Shown here piece by piece: positions 1 to 7,343 of a DNA stretch of 64,000 nt. The notes under the pieces are model-generated. The model worked only from the letters and a program-made list of their open reading frames with translations. It ran no database searches and was not told the origin of the DNA. How positions within the stretch are numbered: the first letter of the stretch is position 1; each line of letters starts with the position of its first letter. Origin of the DNA: Chelatococcus sambhunathii (GTDB taxonomy: Bacteria > Pseudomonadota > Alphaproteobacteria > Rhizobiales > Methylopilaceae); contig JADBEO010000003.1 in assembly GCA_031316315.1 (NCBI GenBank), positions 1-64,000 of the forward strand, read 5' to 3'. The position numbers and the translations under genes are program-made.

Positions 1-37
1 GCCCCGTACCGCTTCATTCGGCGCCGACCCCACCCGA

Positions 38-80
38 CCCCGCCTACCGGCGGGGCCACCCTCCCCTCTTCGAGGGAGGG
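38..80. terminator. Two GC-rich hairpins upstream of the first gene
   Basis: Positions 38-55 form a 7-bp GC stem (CCCCGCC / GGCGGGG) with a 4-base loop. A second, imperfect stem follows at 59-80 (CCCTC...GAGGG). Neither is followed by a T run, so they may be the transcript end of a gene left of the window or simply intergenic hairpins. Confidence 0.35.
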
Positions 81-150
81 ATCAGGCCCGCGCCTGAACG
101 ACCGAAACTCTTCGCGGCCCAGCCGCGTCAAAACACAACGAGCATCCCCC

Positions 151-1326
151 ATGAGCGCCTACACCGCCGCCTGGAACTACCCCACCCGCGTCCTGTTCGG
201 CCCGGGCAGGATCGCAGAGCTCGGCGCCGCCTGCGCGACCGCCGGGATCACCCGTCCGCTGCTCGTCACGGACGCGGGCCTCAAGGACGCCGACATCACG
301 GCGCGGGCGCTCGACGTTCTGTCGCGCGCCGGGCTCGAGACCGCCCTGTTCTCGGACGTGAAAGGCAACCCGACCAACGCGAACGTCGTCGCCGGCGTCG
401 AGGCCTATCGCGCGCACGGCGCGGACGGCGTGGTGGCGTTCGGCGGCGGCTCAGGCCTCGACGTCGGCAAGCTCGTCGCCTTCATGGTCGGCCAGACCCG
501 GCCGATCTGGGATTTTGAGGACATCGGCGATTGGTGGACCCGCGCGGACGCCGCCAAAATCGCCCCGATCGTCGCCGTCCCGACGACGGCCGGCACAGGC
601 TCAGAGGTCGGCCGCGCCGCGGTCGTGACCAACGAGGAGACCCACGACAAGAAGATCATCTTCCACCCGAAGATCCTTCCCGCCGTGGTGATCTCCGATC
701 CGGAGCTGACGGTCGGCCTGCCGCCCAAGCTCACTGCCTGGACCGGCTTCGACGCCCTCGCCCACTGCCTCGAGGCCTTCGCGGCGCCCGGCTTCCATCC
801 GATGGCGGACGGGATCGCCGTGAACGGCGCCCGGCTGATCAAGACCTGGCTGCCGCGCGCCGTGGCGGATGGGACGGACATCGAGGCGCGCGCCAACATG
901 CTGGCCGCCGCCTCGATGGGCGCCGCCGCCTTCCAGAAGGGGCTCGGCGCGATCCACTCGATGTCGCATCCGGTGGGCGCGCATTTCGACACCCACCACG
1001 GCCTCACCAACGGCGTGGTCATGCCCTACGTGCTGGTCGCCAATCGCCCCGCCATCGAGGAGCGCTTCGCGCGGCTCGCGAAGTCGTTCGACATCGACGG
1101 CGGCTTCGACGGCTTCATCGAGTGGGTCCTCCAGTTCCGCCGGGACCTGTTCGTCGCCCATTCGCTCGCCGAGCTCGGCGTCGACGACCGCAATATCGCT
1201 GAGCTCGCGGCCAAGGCCGCGGCGGATCCTTCGACGGGCGGAAACCCCATCCCGCTGAAGGCGGCGGACTTCGAGAAGCTGTTCCGGGCCGCGATCTCCG
1301 GCGACCTCGACGCAGCGCGGGCCTGA
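151..1326 (+). CDS. Iron-containing (group III) alcohol dehydrogenase
   Basis: A 391-residue NAD(P)-dependent oxidoreductase of the Fe-ADH family, which interconverts alcohols and aldehydes in the cytosol. The nucleotide-binding GGGSGLDVGK lies near residues 97-107. The metal-binding half holds DALAHCLEAF (about 200-209) and the His-rich HSMSHPVGAHFDTHHG (about 268-284), whose histidines fit the iron ligands of the family. The length is normal. The ATG start lacks a strong Shine-Dalgarno sequence. It is followed after 5 bases by a glutamine amidotransferase, so the two are probably co-transcribed. The physiological alcohol cannot be read from the sequence. Confidence 0.9.
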   Translation: MSAYTAAWNYPTRVLFGPGRIAELGAACATAGITRPLLVTDAGLKDADITARALDVLSRAGLETALFSDVKGNPTNANVVAGVEAYRAHGADGVVAFGGGSGLDVGKLVAFMVGQTRPIWDFEDIGDWWTRADAAKIAPIVAVPTTAGTGSEVGRAAVVTNEETHDKKIIFHPKILPAVVISDPELTVGLPPKLTAWTGFDALAHCLEAFAAPGFHPMADGIAVNGARLIKTWLPRAVADGTDIEARANMLAAASMGAAAFQKGLGAIHSMSHPVGAHFDTHHGLTNGVVMPYVLVANRPAIEERFARLAKSFDIDGGFDGFIEWVLQFRRDLFVAHSLAELGVDDRNIAELAAKAAADPSTGGNPIPLKAADFEKLFRAAISGDLDAARA

Positions 1327-1331
1327 GGGCG

Positions 1332-2210
1332 ATGCGACCGCTGCGCCTGCTCGTCGCCGAGGGCAACCCGCCCGAGATGCGCGAGCGCCACGCCGCCAGG
1401 TCCGGGCAGACGCCGAGCGTGTTCTACGCCGCGGTGCTGACCGAGCTTGCGGGCGCGCTGAACCTCGAAACGAAGATCGATCTCTGCTTCCCGGCCGATC
1501 TCGGCGCCAACCTGCCGTCGGGCGAGGATCTCGCCGGCTATGACGGCGTCGCGATCACCGGCTCCGGACTCAACCTCTGGAAGGCGGAGAAGGAATCGCT
1601 GAACCAGGTCGAGTTCGCGCGCGCGGTGTTCGAGGCGGGTCTGCCCTTCTTCGGCTCTTGCTGGGGCCTGCAGGTCGCGGCCGCGGCGGCGGGCGGGGAT
1701 GTCAAGCTCAACCCGCAGGGGCGCGAGATCGGCATCGCCCGCTCGATCCGCCTGACCGCGGAGGGCCTCGCCCATCCGATGCACGAGGGCAGGCGCGAGG
1801 TGTTCGACGCCCCGGCGATCCATTCCGACGAGGTCGCCGTGCTTCCAGCCGGCGCGACGCTGACGGCCACCAACGATCTGTGCGCCGTGCAGGCCGCCGA
1901 GATTAGATCCGGGGCCGGCGTGTTCTGGGGCGTCCAGTTCCACCCGGAATACACCTTCACCGAACTCGGCGGGATCCTGACGCGCTACACGCCGATCATG
2001 CTGAGCGAAGGCTTCTTCCGCGACGAGGGCGAAGCCGTCTCCTACATCAAGGATCTGGTCGAACTCGACGCCGATCCGGAGCGGAAGGATCTCGCTTGGC
2101 GGCTCGGCGTCGCAGCCTCGGTGCTCGATCCGCTCACGCGCCGTACCGAACTCGTCAACTGGCTGAAGCTTCAGGTCCTTCCGACGACCAGCGCGCGCGG
2201 CCGGGCATGA
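1332..2210 (+). CDS. Class I glutamine amidotransferase (GMP synthase-like)
   Basis: A 292-residue protein with the triad of class I (triad) glutamine amidotransferases: nucleophile Cys near residue 110 in FGSCWGLQ, and His/Glu near 204-206 in GVQFHPEYTF. Such domains hydrolyse glutamine to deliver ammonia to a synthase, or hydrolyse gamma-glutamyl compounds. No synthase domain is fused, and the neighbour is an alcohol dehydrogenase, so the substrate is unknown. The C-terminal ~80 residues extend beyond the core domain. It begins 5 bases after the dehydrogenase stop. Confidence 0.85.
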   Translation: MRPLRLLVAEGNPPEMRERHAARSGQTPSVFYAAVLTELAGALNLETKIDLCFPADLGANLPSGEDLAGYDGVAITGSGLNLWKAEKESLNQVEFARAVFEAGLPFFGSCWGLQVAAAAAGGDVKLNPQGREIGIARSIRLTAEGLAHPMHEGRREVFDAPAIHSDEVAVLPAGATLTATNDLCAVQAAEIRSGAGVFWGVQFHPEYTFTELGGILTRYTPIMLSEGFFRDEGEAVSYIKDLVELDADPERKDLAWRLGVAASVLDPLTRRTELVNWLKLQVLPTTSARGRA

Positions 2211-2214
2211 AAAC

Positions 2215-2406
2215 CTACAGCACGTCGACCACCAGATAGGCGAGCACGACTGCGCCGACGCCGAGCGCCGTCACCTCGGCGACCCTGACCGTCGAGGAGC
2301 GGCGGCGCCACCGCCGCCCCTGGAAGGGTGGACGCCTGCCGAACACGGGCGGACGGCCGTCGTCTTCAGTCAGCGGTTTCGGCTTTGGAAAGATGCGGAA
2401 TTCCAT
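2215..2406 (-). CDS. Small C-tail-anchored membrane protein, unknown function
   Basis: A 63-residue product starting MEFRIFPKPKPL, with an Arg-rich middle and one hydrophobic C-terminal helix (VTALGVGAVVLAYLVVDVL). This start is preferred over an upstream ATG at 2499 because the extra residues look non-coding. It converges with the amidotransferase gene. No family recognised. Confidence 0.5.
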   Translation of the reverse strand: MEFRIFPKPKPLTEDDGRPPVFGRRPPFQGRRWRRRSSTVRVAEVTALGVGAVVLAYLVVDVL

Positions 2407-2539
2407 GGCGTGTCGATCGTCGTGGGGTTCGAGGGCGAACGGCCGTGCGGCTCTCTCCAATCCCGAACGCGCCCGCCCGTCGTGGGTTCGCGCGACCAAC
2501 GCTTAGGGTTAACGAACGCTTACTGCGCGCAGAAAGGGC

Positions 2540-3739
2540 TTAGACGGCCTTCAGAGCCGTCTCGACATCCTCCAGCAGATCGTCGACGTGCTCGAGCCCG
2601 ACCGAGAGCCGCAGCGTCGCGTCGGTGATCCCGACCGCCGCGCGGTCCTCCGGTGAAAGGCGCTGATGCGTCGTCGTCGCGGGATGCGTGAGGATCGACT
2701 TGGCGTCGCCGAGATTGTTGGAGATCTTGATCACCCGCAGCGCGTTGCCGAAGCGGAACGCCTCCGCCTTGCCGCCGTCCACGACGAAAGTCGCGAGCGT
2801 TCCGCCGCCAGCCATCTGGCGCCTGACGAGACCGGCCTGCGGATGATCCGCCCGCCCGCAATAGGTGAGCTTCCTCACCTTCGGGTGGTCCGCGAGGAAG
2901 TCCGCGATCCGCCCCGCGTTCTCCTGCATCCGCTCGACCCTCAGCGAAAGCGTCTCGAGTCCCTTCGCCAGCACCCAGGCGTTGTAGGGCGACATCGACG
3001 GACCCGTCTGGCGCATGAAGGTGTGCAGATGGTCCATCACGAATTTTTCCGAGCCGAGCACGATCCCGCCAAGCATCCGGCCCTGGCCGTCGATGTGCTT
3101 TGTCGCGGAATAGACGACGATGTCGGCGCCGAGGTTCAGCGGCTTCTGCAGGATCGGCGTCGCGAATACGTTGTCGACGACGAGCAGCGCGCCGGCCTCG
3201 TGCGCGATCGTCGCGATCGCCTCGATGTCGTAGACCTCCAGCGTCGGATTGGTCGGGCTTTCGAGGAAGAACACCTTGGTCTGCGGCGTCGCCGCGGCGC
3301 GCCACTGGTCGAGATCGGCGCCGTCGACCAGCGTCGACGTCACGCCGAAGCGCGGCAGCAGGTCCTCGACGACGTAGCGGCACGAGCCGAACAGCGCCCT
3401 CGCCGAGACGACGTGGTCGCCCGTCTTCAGCTGGCAGAGCATCGCCGCCGTCACCGCCGCCATGCCGGACGCGGTCGCGCGGGCCGCCTCGGCGCCCTCG
3501 AGCGCGATCATGCGCTTCTCGAAGGTCGCGACGGTCGGGTTCGAGAAGCGCGAATAGATGTAGCCGGGATCGCGGCCGTCAAAGCGCGCCTCGGCCGCCT
3601 CCATGGTGTCGTAGGCGTAGCCGGAGGTCAGGTAGAGCGCCTCGGACATCTCGCCGAAGCCGGAGCGCGCCTCGCCCTCGTGGATGAGGCGGGTGGCGTC
3701 GCGGAGGGAACGGTCGGCGGGAAGGCTAGCGCGGCTCAT
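2540..3739 (-). CDS. metZ: O-succinylhomoserine sulfhydrylase
   Basis: A 399-residue PLP enzyme of the Cys/Met metabolism family that makes homocysteine from O-succinylhomoserine and sulfide, the direct sulfhydrylation step of methionine synthesis in many alphaproteobacteria. The PLP lysine sits in VYSATKHIDGQGR (about residue 210). Other family signatures visible are SRFSNPT, GMAAVTAAML and VVDNVFATP. MetZ rather than cystathionine gamma-synthase is inferred from overall resemblance and from the SAM-II riboswitch in its leader (3806-3866), a classic arrangement for metZ/metA. Confidence 0.92.
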   Translation of the reverse strand: MSRASLPADRSLRDATRLIHEGEARSGFGEMSEALYLTSGYAYDTMEAAEARFDGRDPGYIYSRFSNPTVATFEKRMIALEGAEAARATASGMAAVTAAMLCQLKTGDHVVSARALFGSCRYVVEDLLPRFGVTSTLVDGADLDQWRAAATPQTKVFFLESPTNPTLEVYDIEAIATIAHEAGALLVVDNVFATPILQKPLNLGADIVVYSATKHIDGQGRMLGGIVLGSEKFVMDHLHTFMRQTGPSMSPYNAWVLAKGLETLSLRVERMQENAGRIADFLADHPKVRKLTYCGRADHPQAGLVRRQMAGGGTLATFVVDGGKAEAFRFGNALRVIKISNNLGDAKSILTHPATTTHQRLSPEDRAAVGITDATLRLSVGLEHVDDLLEDVETALKAV

Positions 3740-3805
3740 GAGATGCGACCTCGGACGGGACCGGGCCGCACGCCTCGCCTCTGAAAAGGGGGCTTCGTCG
3801 CGCGT

Positions 3806-3866
3806 CCGGCCTTTTAGCAGGTTGTTTTAACGTGGCAGCAAGCCGGCCGGCCCAAGGAACCACGGG
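3806..3866 (-). promoter_or_regulatory. SAM-II riboswitch (metA/metZ leader)
   Basis: Read on the minus strand, the leader begins CCCGTGG and contains GGCTTGCTGCCACGTTAAAA, then CTGCTAAAAGGCC. The CGTGG/CCACG stem, the GCTTGC...CCACGTTAAA core and the downstream GCTAAAA...GGC pairing strand reproduce the compact H-type pseudoknot of the SAM-II class. It ends 66 bases before the metZ start. In this class, SAM binding hides the ribosome-binding region, so metZ should be repressed when SAM is plentiful. Confidence 0.9.
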
Positions 3867-3943
3867 AGAACGCGGTTGAGTACGCCCGGCGGCGCTTGGC
3901 GTCAACGTCGCTTGTGGCTAAAGCCGTAGCGGGGGGACGCCGG

Positions 3944-5062
3944 ATGGCCCTTGCGGCGAAAGCGCGAAACGTGAGCGAACCGATCGGCGGCATCCTGCCG
4001 GCGCAGGCGATCGAGCGACTGATCGCGGACGGCGCGATCACGCTCGACCGGCCCGCCGCGCCCGACCAGATCCAGCCCGCCAGCCTCGACCTAAGGCTCG
4101 GGACCGTCGTGCACCGCGTGCGGGCGAGCTTCCTGCCCGGCCCGGAGCGCGCGGTCGCCGAGCGGCTGCAGGAGCTGACCCTTCACACGATCGACATCTC
4201 GCAAGGCGCGGTGCTCGAGACAGGCTGCGTCTACATCGCGCCGCTGATGGAGCGCCTCGACCTGCCGGAGGACGTCGCAGCATCGGCGAACCCCAAGAGC
4301 TCGACCGGCCGGCTCGATGTCTTCACGCGGGTCATCGCCGACGGCGCCCGCGCCTTCGACGCCGTGCCGGCCGGCTATGACGGCCCGCTGTTCGCGGAAA
4401 TCTCCCCGCGCACCTTCCCGGTGCTCGTGCGGCCCGGTTCGCGGCTCTCGCAGCTGCGCCTGCGTCGCGGCCAGCCGCGCCTCGATGACGTGGAGCTCGC
4501 GGAGCTGCAGGCGCGCGTGCGCCTCGTGGACGACGACGCTGTGGACGTGCGCGGCGGCGTCGCGGTCACCGTGGATCTCATCGGCGACGGCGAAGGCCTC
4601 GTCGGCTGGCGCGCGAAGCGCCACACCGGCGTCGTCGACATGGACGCGCCCGGCGCTCACGCCGTCGACGATTTCTGGGAGCCGATCCGCGCCGGCAAGA
4701 CAGGTCTCGTGCTGGATCCCGGTCAGTTCTACATCCTCGCCTCGCGCGAGGCGGTGCAGGTGCCGCCGGACCACGCCGCCGAGATGACGCCCTTCGACCC
4801 GCTGGTCGGCGAGTTCCGCGTCCACTACGCCGGCTTCTTCGATCCCGGCTTCGGCCACGCCGACGCGAGCGGCGCCGGCGCGCGCGCGGTGCTCGAGGTC
4901 CGAAGCCACGAGGTGCCGTTCATCCTCGAGCACGGCCAGACGGTCGGACGCCTCGTCTACGAGCGCATGCTGGAGCGCCCGCGCACGCTTTATGGAGAGC
5001 TAAAGACGTCGAACTATCAGGGCCAGAAGCTGAAGCTCTCCAAGCATTTCCGGGCCGCGTGA
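3944..5062 (+). CDS. dcd: 2'-deoxycytidine 5'-triphosphate deaminase (long alphaproteobacterial form)
   Basis: A 372-residue protein of the long dCTP-deaminase family that produces dUTP for thymidylate synthesis. The signature SANPKSSTGRLDVFTRVI lies near residues 114-131. The C-terminal half (LDPGQFYILASRE... and HGQTVGRLVYERM) repeats features of the N-terminal half, which explains a length about twice that of enterobacterial Dcd. The ATG at 3944, preceded by a GGGGGG stretch, is chosen over a TTG at 3896. It is divergent from metZ and leads directly into gpmA. Confidence 0.88.
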   Translation: MALAAKARNVSEPIGGILPAQAIERLIADGAITLDRPAAPDQIQPASLDLRLGTVVHRVRASFLPGPERAVAERLQELTLHTIDISQGAVLETGCVYIAPLMERLDLPEDVAASANPKSSTGRLDVFTRVIADGARAFDAVPAGYDGPLFAEISPRTFPVLVRPGSRLSQLRLRRGQPRLDDVELAELQARVRLVDDDAVDVRGGVAVTVDLIGDGEGLVGWRAKRHTGVVDMDAPGAHAVDDFWEPIRAGKTGLVLDPGQFYILASREAVQVPPDHAAEMTPFDPLVGEFRVHYAGFFDPGFGHADASGAGARAVLEVRSHEVPFILEHGQTVGRLVYERMLERPRTLYGELKTSNYQGQKLKLSKHFRAA

Positions 5063-5079
5063 CGCCGGATCCCTCCGTC

Positions 5080-5733
5080 ATGAACGACTTCCGCCGCATG
5101 CTCGTGCTCGTCCGCCACGGTCAGAGCGAGGACAATCTGCAGGATCTGTTCTCAGGCCTGCGCGATCCGGCGCTGACGCCCCGGGGCGTCGAGGAGGCGC
5201 ATGCGGCGGGGCGCGAGCTGAAGCGGCTCGGCTTCCGCTTCACCCACGCCTTCACCAGCGTCCAAGGCCGCGCCTTGCGGACCATGGAGATCATCCTCGC
5301 CGAGCTCGGCCTGTCCGACCTTCCTGTGCTCTCCGATCCGGCGCTGAACGAACGCGACTACGGGCAGCTCGCCGGCCTCAACAAGACGCAGGCCCGCGCA
5401 CGTTTCAGCGCCGAGCAGGTCAGGGTCTGGCGCAAGTCCTTCCACGCCGTGCCGCCGGGCGGGGAGAGTCTCGCAATGACCGCCGACCGGGTCTGGCCGT
5501 TCTACGAGCGGGAGATCGCCCCGGCGATCCGCGAGGGCGGCTGCGCGCTGCTGGTCGGCCACGGCAACGCGCTGCGCTCGATGCTGATGCGCCTCGACGG
5601 AATCGACCCCAGGGACATCGAGGAGGTGAACATCGGCACGGCGGAGTTCCTCATCTATCGCATGGCGGAGGACGGAAGCCTCGTACGGACGAACCTCGAG
5701 AGCGGCAAGGCGGCGGCGGCCGGCGCCGCCTGA
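5080..5733 (+). CDS. gpmA: 2,3-bisphosphoglycerate-dependent phosphoglycerate mutase
   Basis: A 217-residue histidine phosphatase-superfamily enzyme that interconverts 2- and 3-phosphoglycerate in glycolysis/gluconeogenesis. The phospho-histidine lies in LVLVRHGQSEDN (His13) and the second catalytic His in LVGHGNALRSML (about 162). NERDYGQLAGLNK matches the GpmA signature. The length suits the short alphaproteobacterial form. The ATG at 5080 is preferred; a GTG at 5059 would overlap the dcd stop. It converges with the PepSY gene. Confidence 0.88.
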   Translation: MNDFRRMLVLVRHGQSEDNLQDLFSGLRDPALTPRGVEEAHAAGRELKRLGFRFTHAFTSVQGRALRTMEIILAELGLSDLPVLSDPALNERDYGQLAGLNKTQARARFSAEQVRVWRKSFHAVPPGGESLAMTADRVWPFYEREIAPAIREGGCALLVGHGNALRSMLMRLDGIDPRDIEEVNIGTAEFLIYRMAEDGSLVRTNLESGKAAAAGAA

Positions 5734-5734
5734 C

Positions 5735-7120
5735 TCAGGCCGGACGCAAGCGGCCGATCAGCCAGTCGATTCCGAGCGCCGCGACGAGCGACAGGCCCGC
5801 CAGCGGGAACAGCGCGGCGATCGCAAGCGTGATCAGCGCGACCGTCCTAAGTTTTTGCGGCTCCAGCGTTTTCGGCGCGGCCAGACGCCCCTTCGGGCGT
5901 CGCTTCCACCACATGATCGGACCGGTGACCGACAGCACGATCGTCCCGAGGCAGGCGAGCAGCATCACGAGCTGGTTCAGACGCCCGAAATAGTTGCCCA
6001 TGTGGAGCTGGACGCCGAGCTCGACCGCCTTCGCGACCGGGCCGTAATCCTGAAAACCCACGTCGTTCAATATCTTGCCCGAAAACTGGTCGATCTGGAT
6101 CGTGCGCTGGCCCTGCGGCTGGTCCGGATAGGCATAGGCGGAATAGACGCCGGTCGCTCCTGCCGGCAGCGACAGGCGGTAGGGATGCGCCATGCCGGCG
6201 GCCGCCAGGATCTCCCCCGCGCGATCGACGCCGATCGGTTGAACGTCGGTGGCCACGCGATGATCAGCGTGTTCAACCTGACCATGGCCACCGTGCCCGC
6301 CGGCGTGCCCGCCCGAGGCCGGCATCGGCGCCTCCTCCAGCGTCCATGGCGCCTCTCCGGTCGCCTGCTTCATCGTCTGGGTCGAGGCGGGAACGGCGCC
6401 GTGGTCGCGATGGCTCGTCGGATAGCCGATCCCGGCGACGTCGGCGCCGGCCCGGAGCAGCGTCCCCCACACATTGGCCCATGGGAGCCCGGTCATGATC
6501 AGGAACAGGATCAGCAGCGCCGTCCATGCCCCGGTCGCGGCGTGGAGGCTCTTCCAGAACGGCCGGCCCTGCGCCGACAGGCGCGGCGTCAGCGCCTGTC
6601 CAAGCGTCCGCGCTCCGCGCGGCCACCAGAGATAGAGGCCGGTCACCATGAGCACGACGCCCCAGCAGGCGGCGAGCTCGACGATCCCGTCTCCGACCTT
6701 GCCGAGCAGGAGCGAGCCGTGGAACCGGTCGGCGAAGCCGACGAGCGTGCGCTCGTAGACGTAGGCGCCGAGCACGCCGCCCGTTCCCGGGTCCACGAAC
6801 ACCCTCAGCTCGCCCCCCTCCGCCGTCCGGAGGAAGACCTGCGCGCTGCGGTCGGGCGCGGACCATGTATCGATCCGCGTCGCCTTGCCCCCCGGAACGC
6901 TCGCCTCCGCGGCGCCGACGAGGCGGCTCAGCGGCAGCGTCTCGGCGTGTGGGGCGACGATGCGTTTGTCGGCATGGAGGACGTCGTTGATCTCGTCGTT
7001 GAACAGGTAGATCGCGCCCGTCACCGCAAGGATCAGCATGAAGGGCGCGACGATCAGGCCGGCGTAGAAGTGCCAGCGCCACACCGCGCGGTAGATCGCC
7101 GGGTTCGGGACGAAGCTCAT
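5735..7120 (-). CDS. PepSY-associated TM protein, siderophore-linked
   Basis: A 461-residue inner-membrane protein of the PepSY-TM (PiuB/FpvG-like) type. The first membrane helix follows immediately (WRWHFYAGLIVAPFMLILAV), with further helices in the middle and near the C-terminus. PepSY-like sequence (DVQPIGVDRAGEILAAAG and DQFSGKIL) lies in the periplasmic part, along with a His/Gly-rich stretch around residue 273 (GHAGGHGGHGQVEHADH) that may bind metal. Relatives act in ferric-siderophore reduction or metal transport. It lies downstream of the TonB receptor in the same direction. The start at MSFVPNP is favoured over an upstream in-frame codon inside a repeat. Confidence 0.85.
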   Translation of the reverse strand: MSFVPNPAIYRAVWRWHFYAGLIVAPFMLILAVTGAIYLFNDEINDVLHADKRIVAPHAETLPLSRLVGAAEASVPGGKATRIDTWSAPDRSAQVFLRTAEGGELRVFVDPGTGGVLGAYVYERTLVGFADRFHGSLLLGKVGDGIVELAACWGVVLMVTGLYLWWPRGARTLGQALTPRLSAQGRPFWKSLHAATGAWTALLILFLIMTGLPWANVWGTLLRAGADVAGIGYPTSHRDHGAVPASTQTMKQATGEAPWTLEEAPMPASGGHAGGHGGHGQVEHADHRVATDVQPIGVDRAGEILAAAGMAHPYRLSLPAGATGVYSAYAYPDQPQGQRTIQIDQFSGKILNDVGFQDYGPVAKAVELGVQLHMGNYFGRLNQLVMLLACLGTIVLSVTGPIMWWKRRPKGRLAAPKTLEPQKLRTVALITLAIAALFPLAGLSLVAALGIDWLIGRLRPA

Positions 7121-7180
7121 GGCGTGTTTCCCAACGGCGCGGTGGGATTGACTTGAGGCACTGATCCGATGGCGCGACGC

Positions 7181-7277
7181 CGTCGTTCCGGGCTTGTCCC
7201 GGAACCCATTATCGCAATGGCTGCATTTACTTGGCGACGGACGCGGGAATGGATCCCGGGACAAGCTTGGAATGACG
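7181..7277. repeat. Intergenic inverted repeat (REP-like)
   Basis: The arms CGTCGTTCCGGGCTTGTCCC (from 7181) and ATGGATCCCGGGACAAGC (from 7249, ending AATGACG at 7277) are near-perfect inverted complements around a 40-base centre. Such mobile palindromes are common between genes in alphaproteobacteria. This one separates the TonB receptor gene from the PepSY gene. Confidence 0.7.
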
Positions 7278-7343
7278 CGCGGTGTTTCCGGGCTGCGCCG
7301 CTCATGACGGAGGCGAAGGGAGGGAATTTCATCGCGCCCTCCC

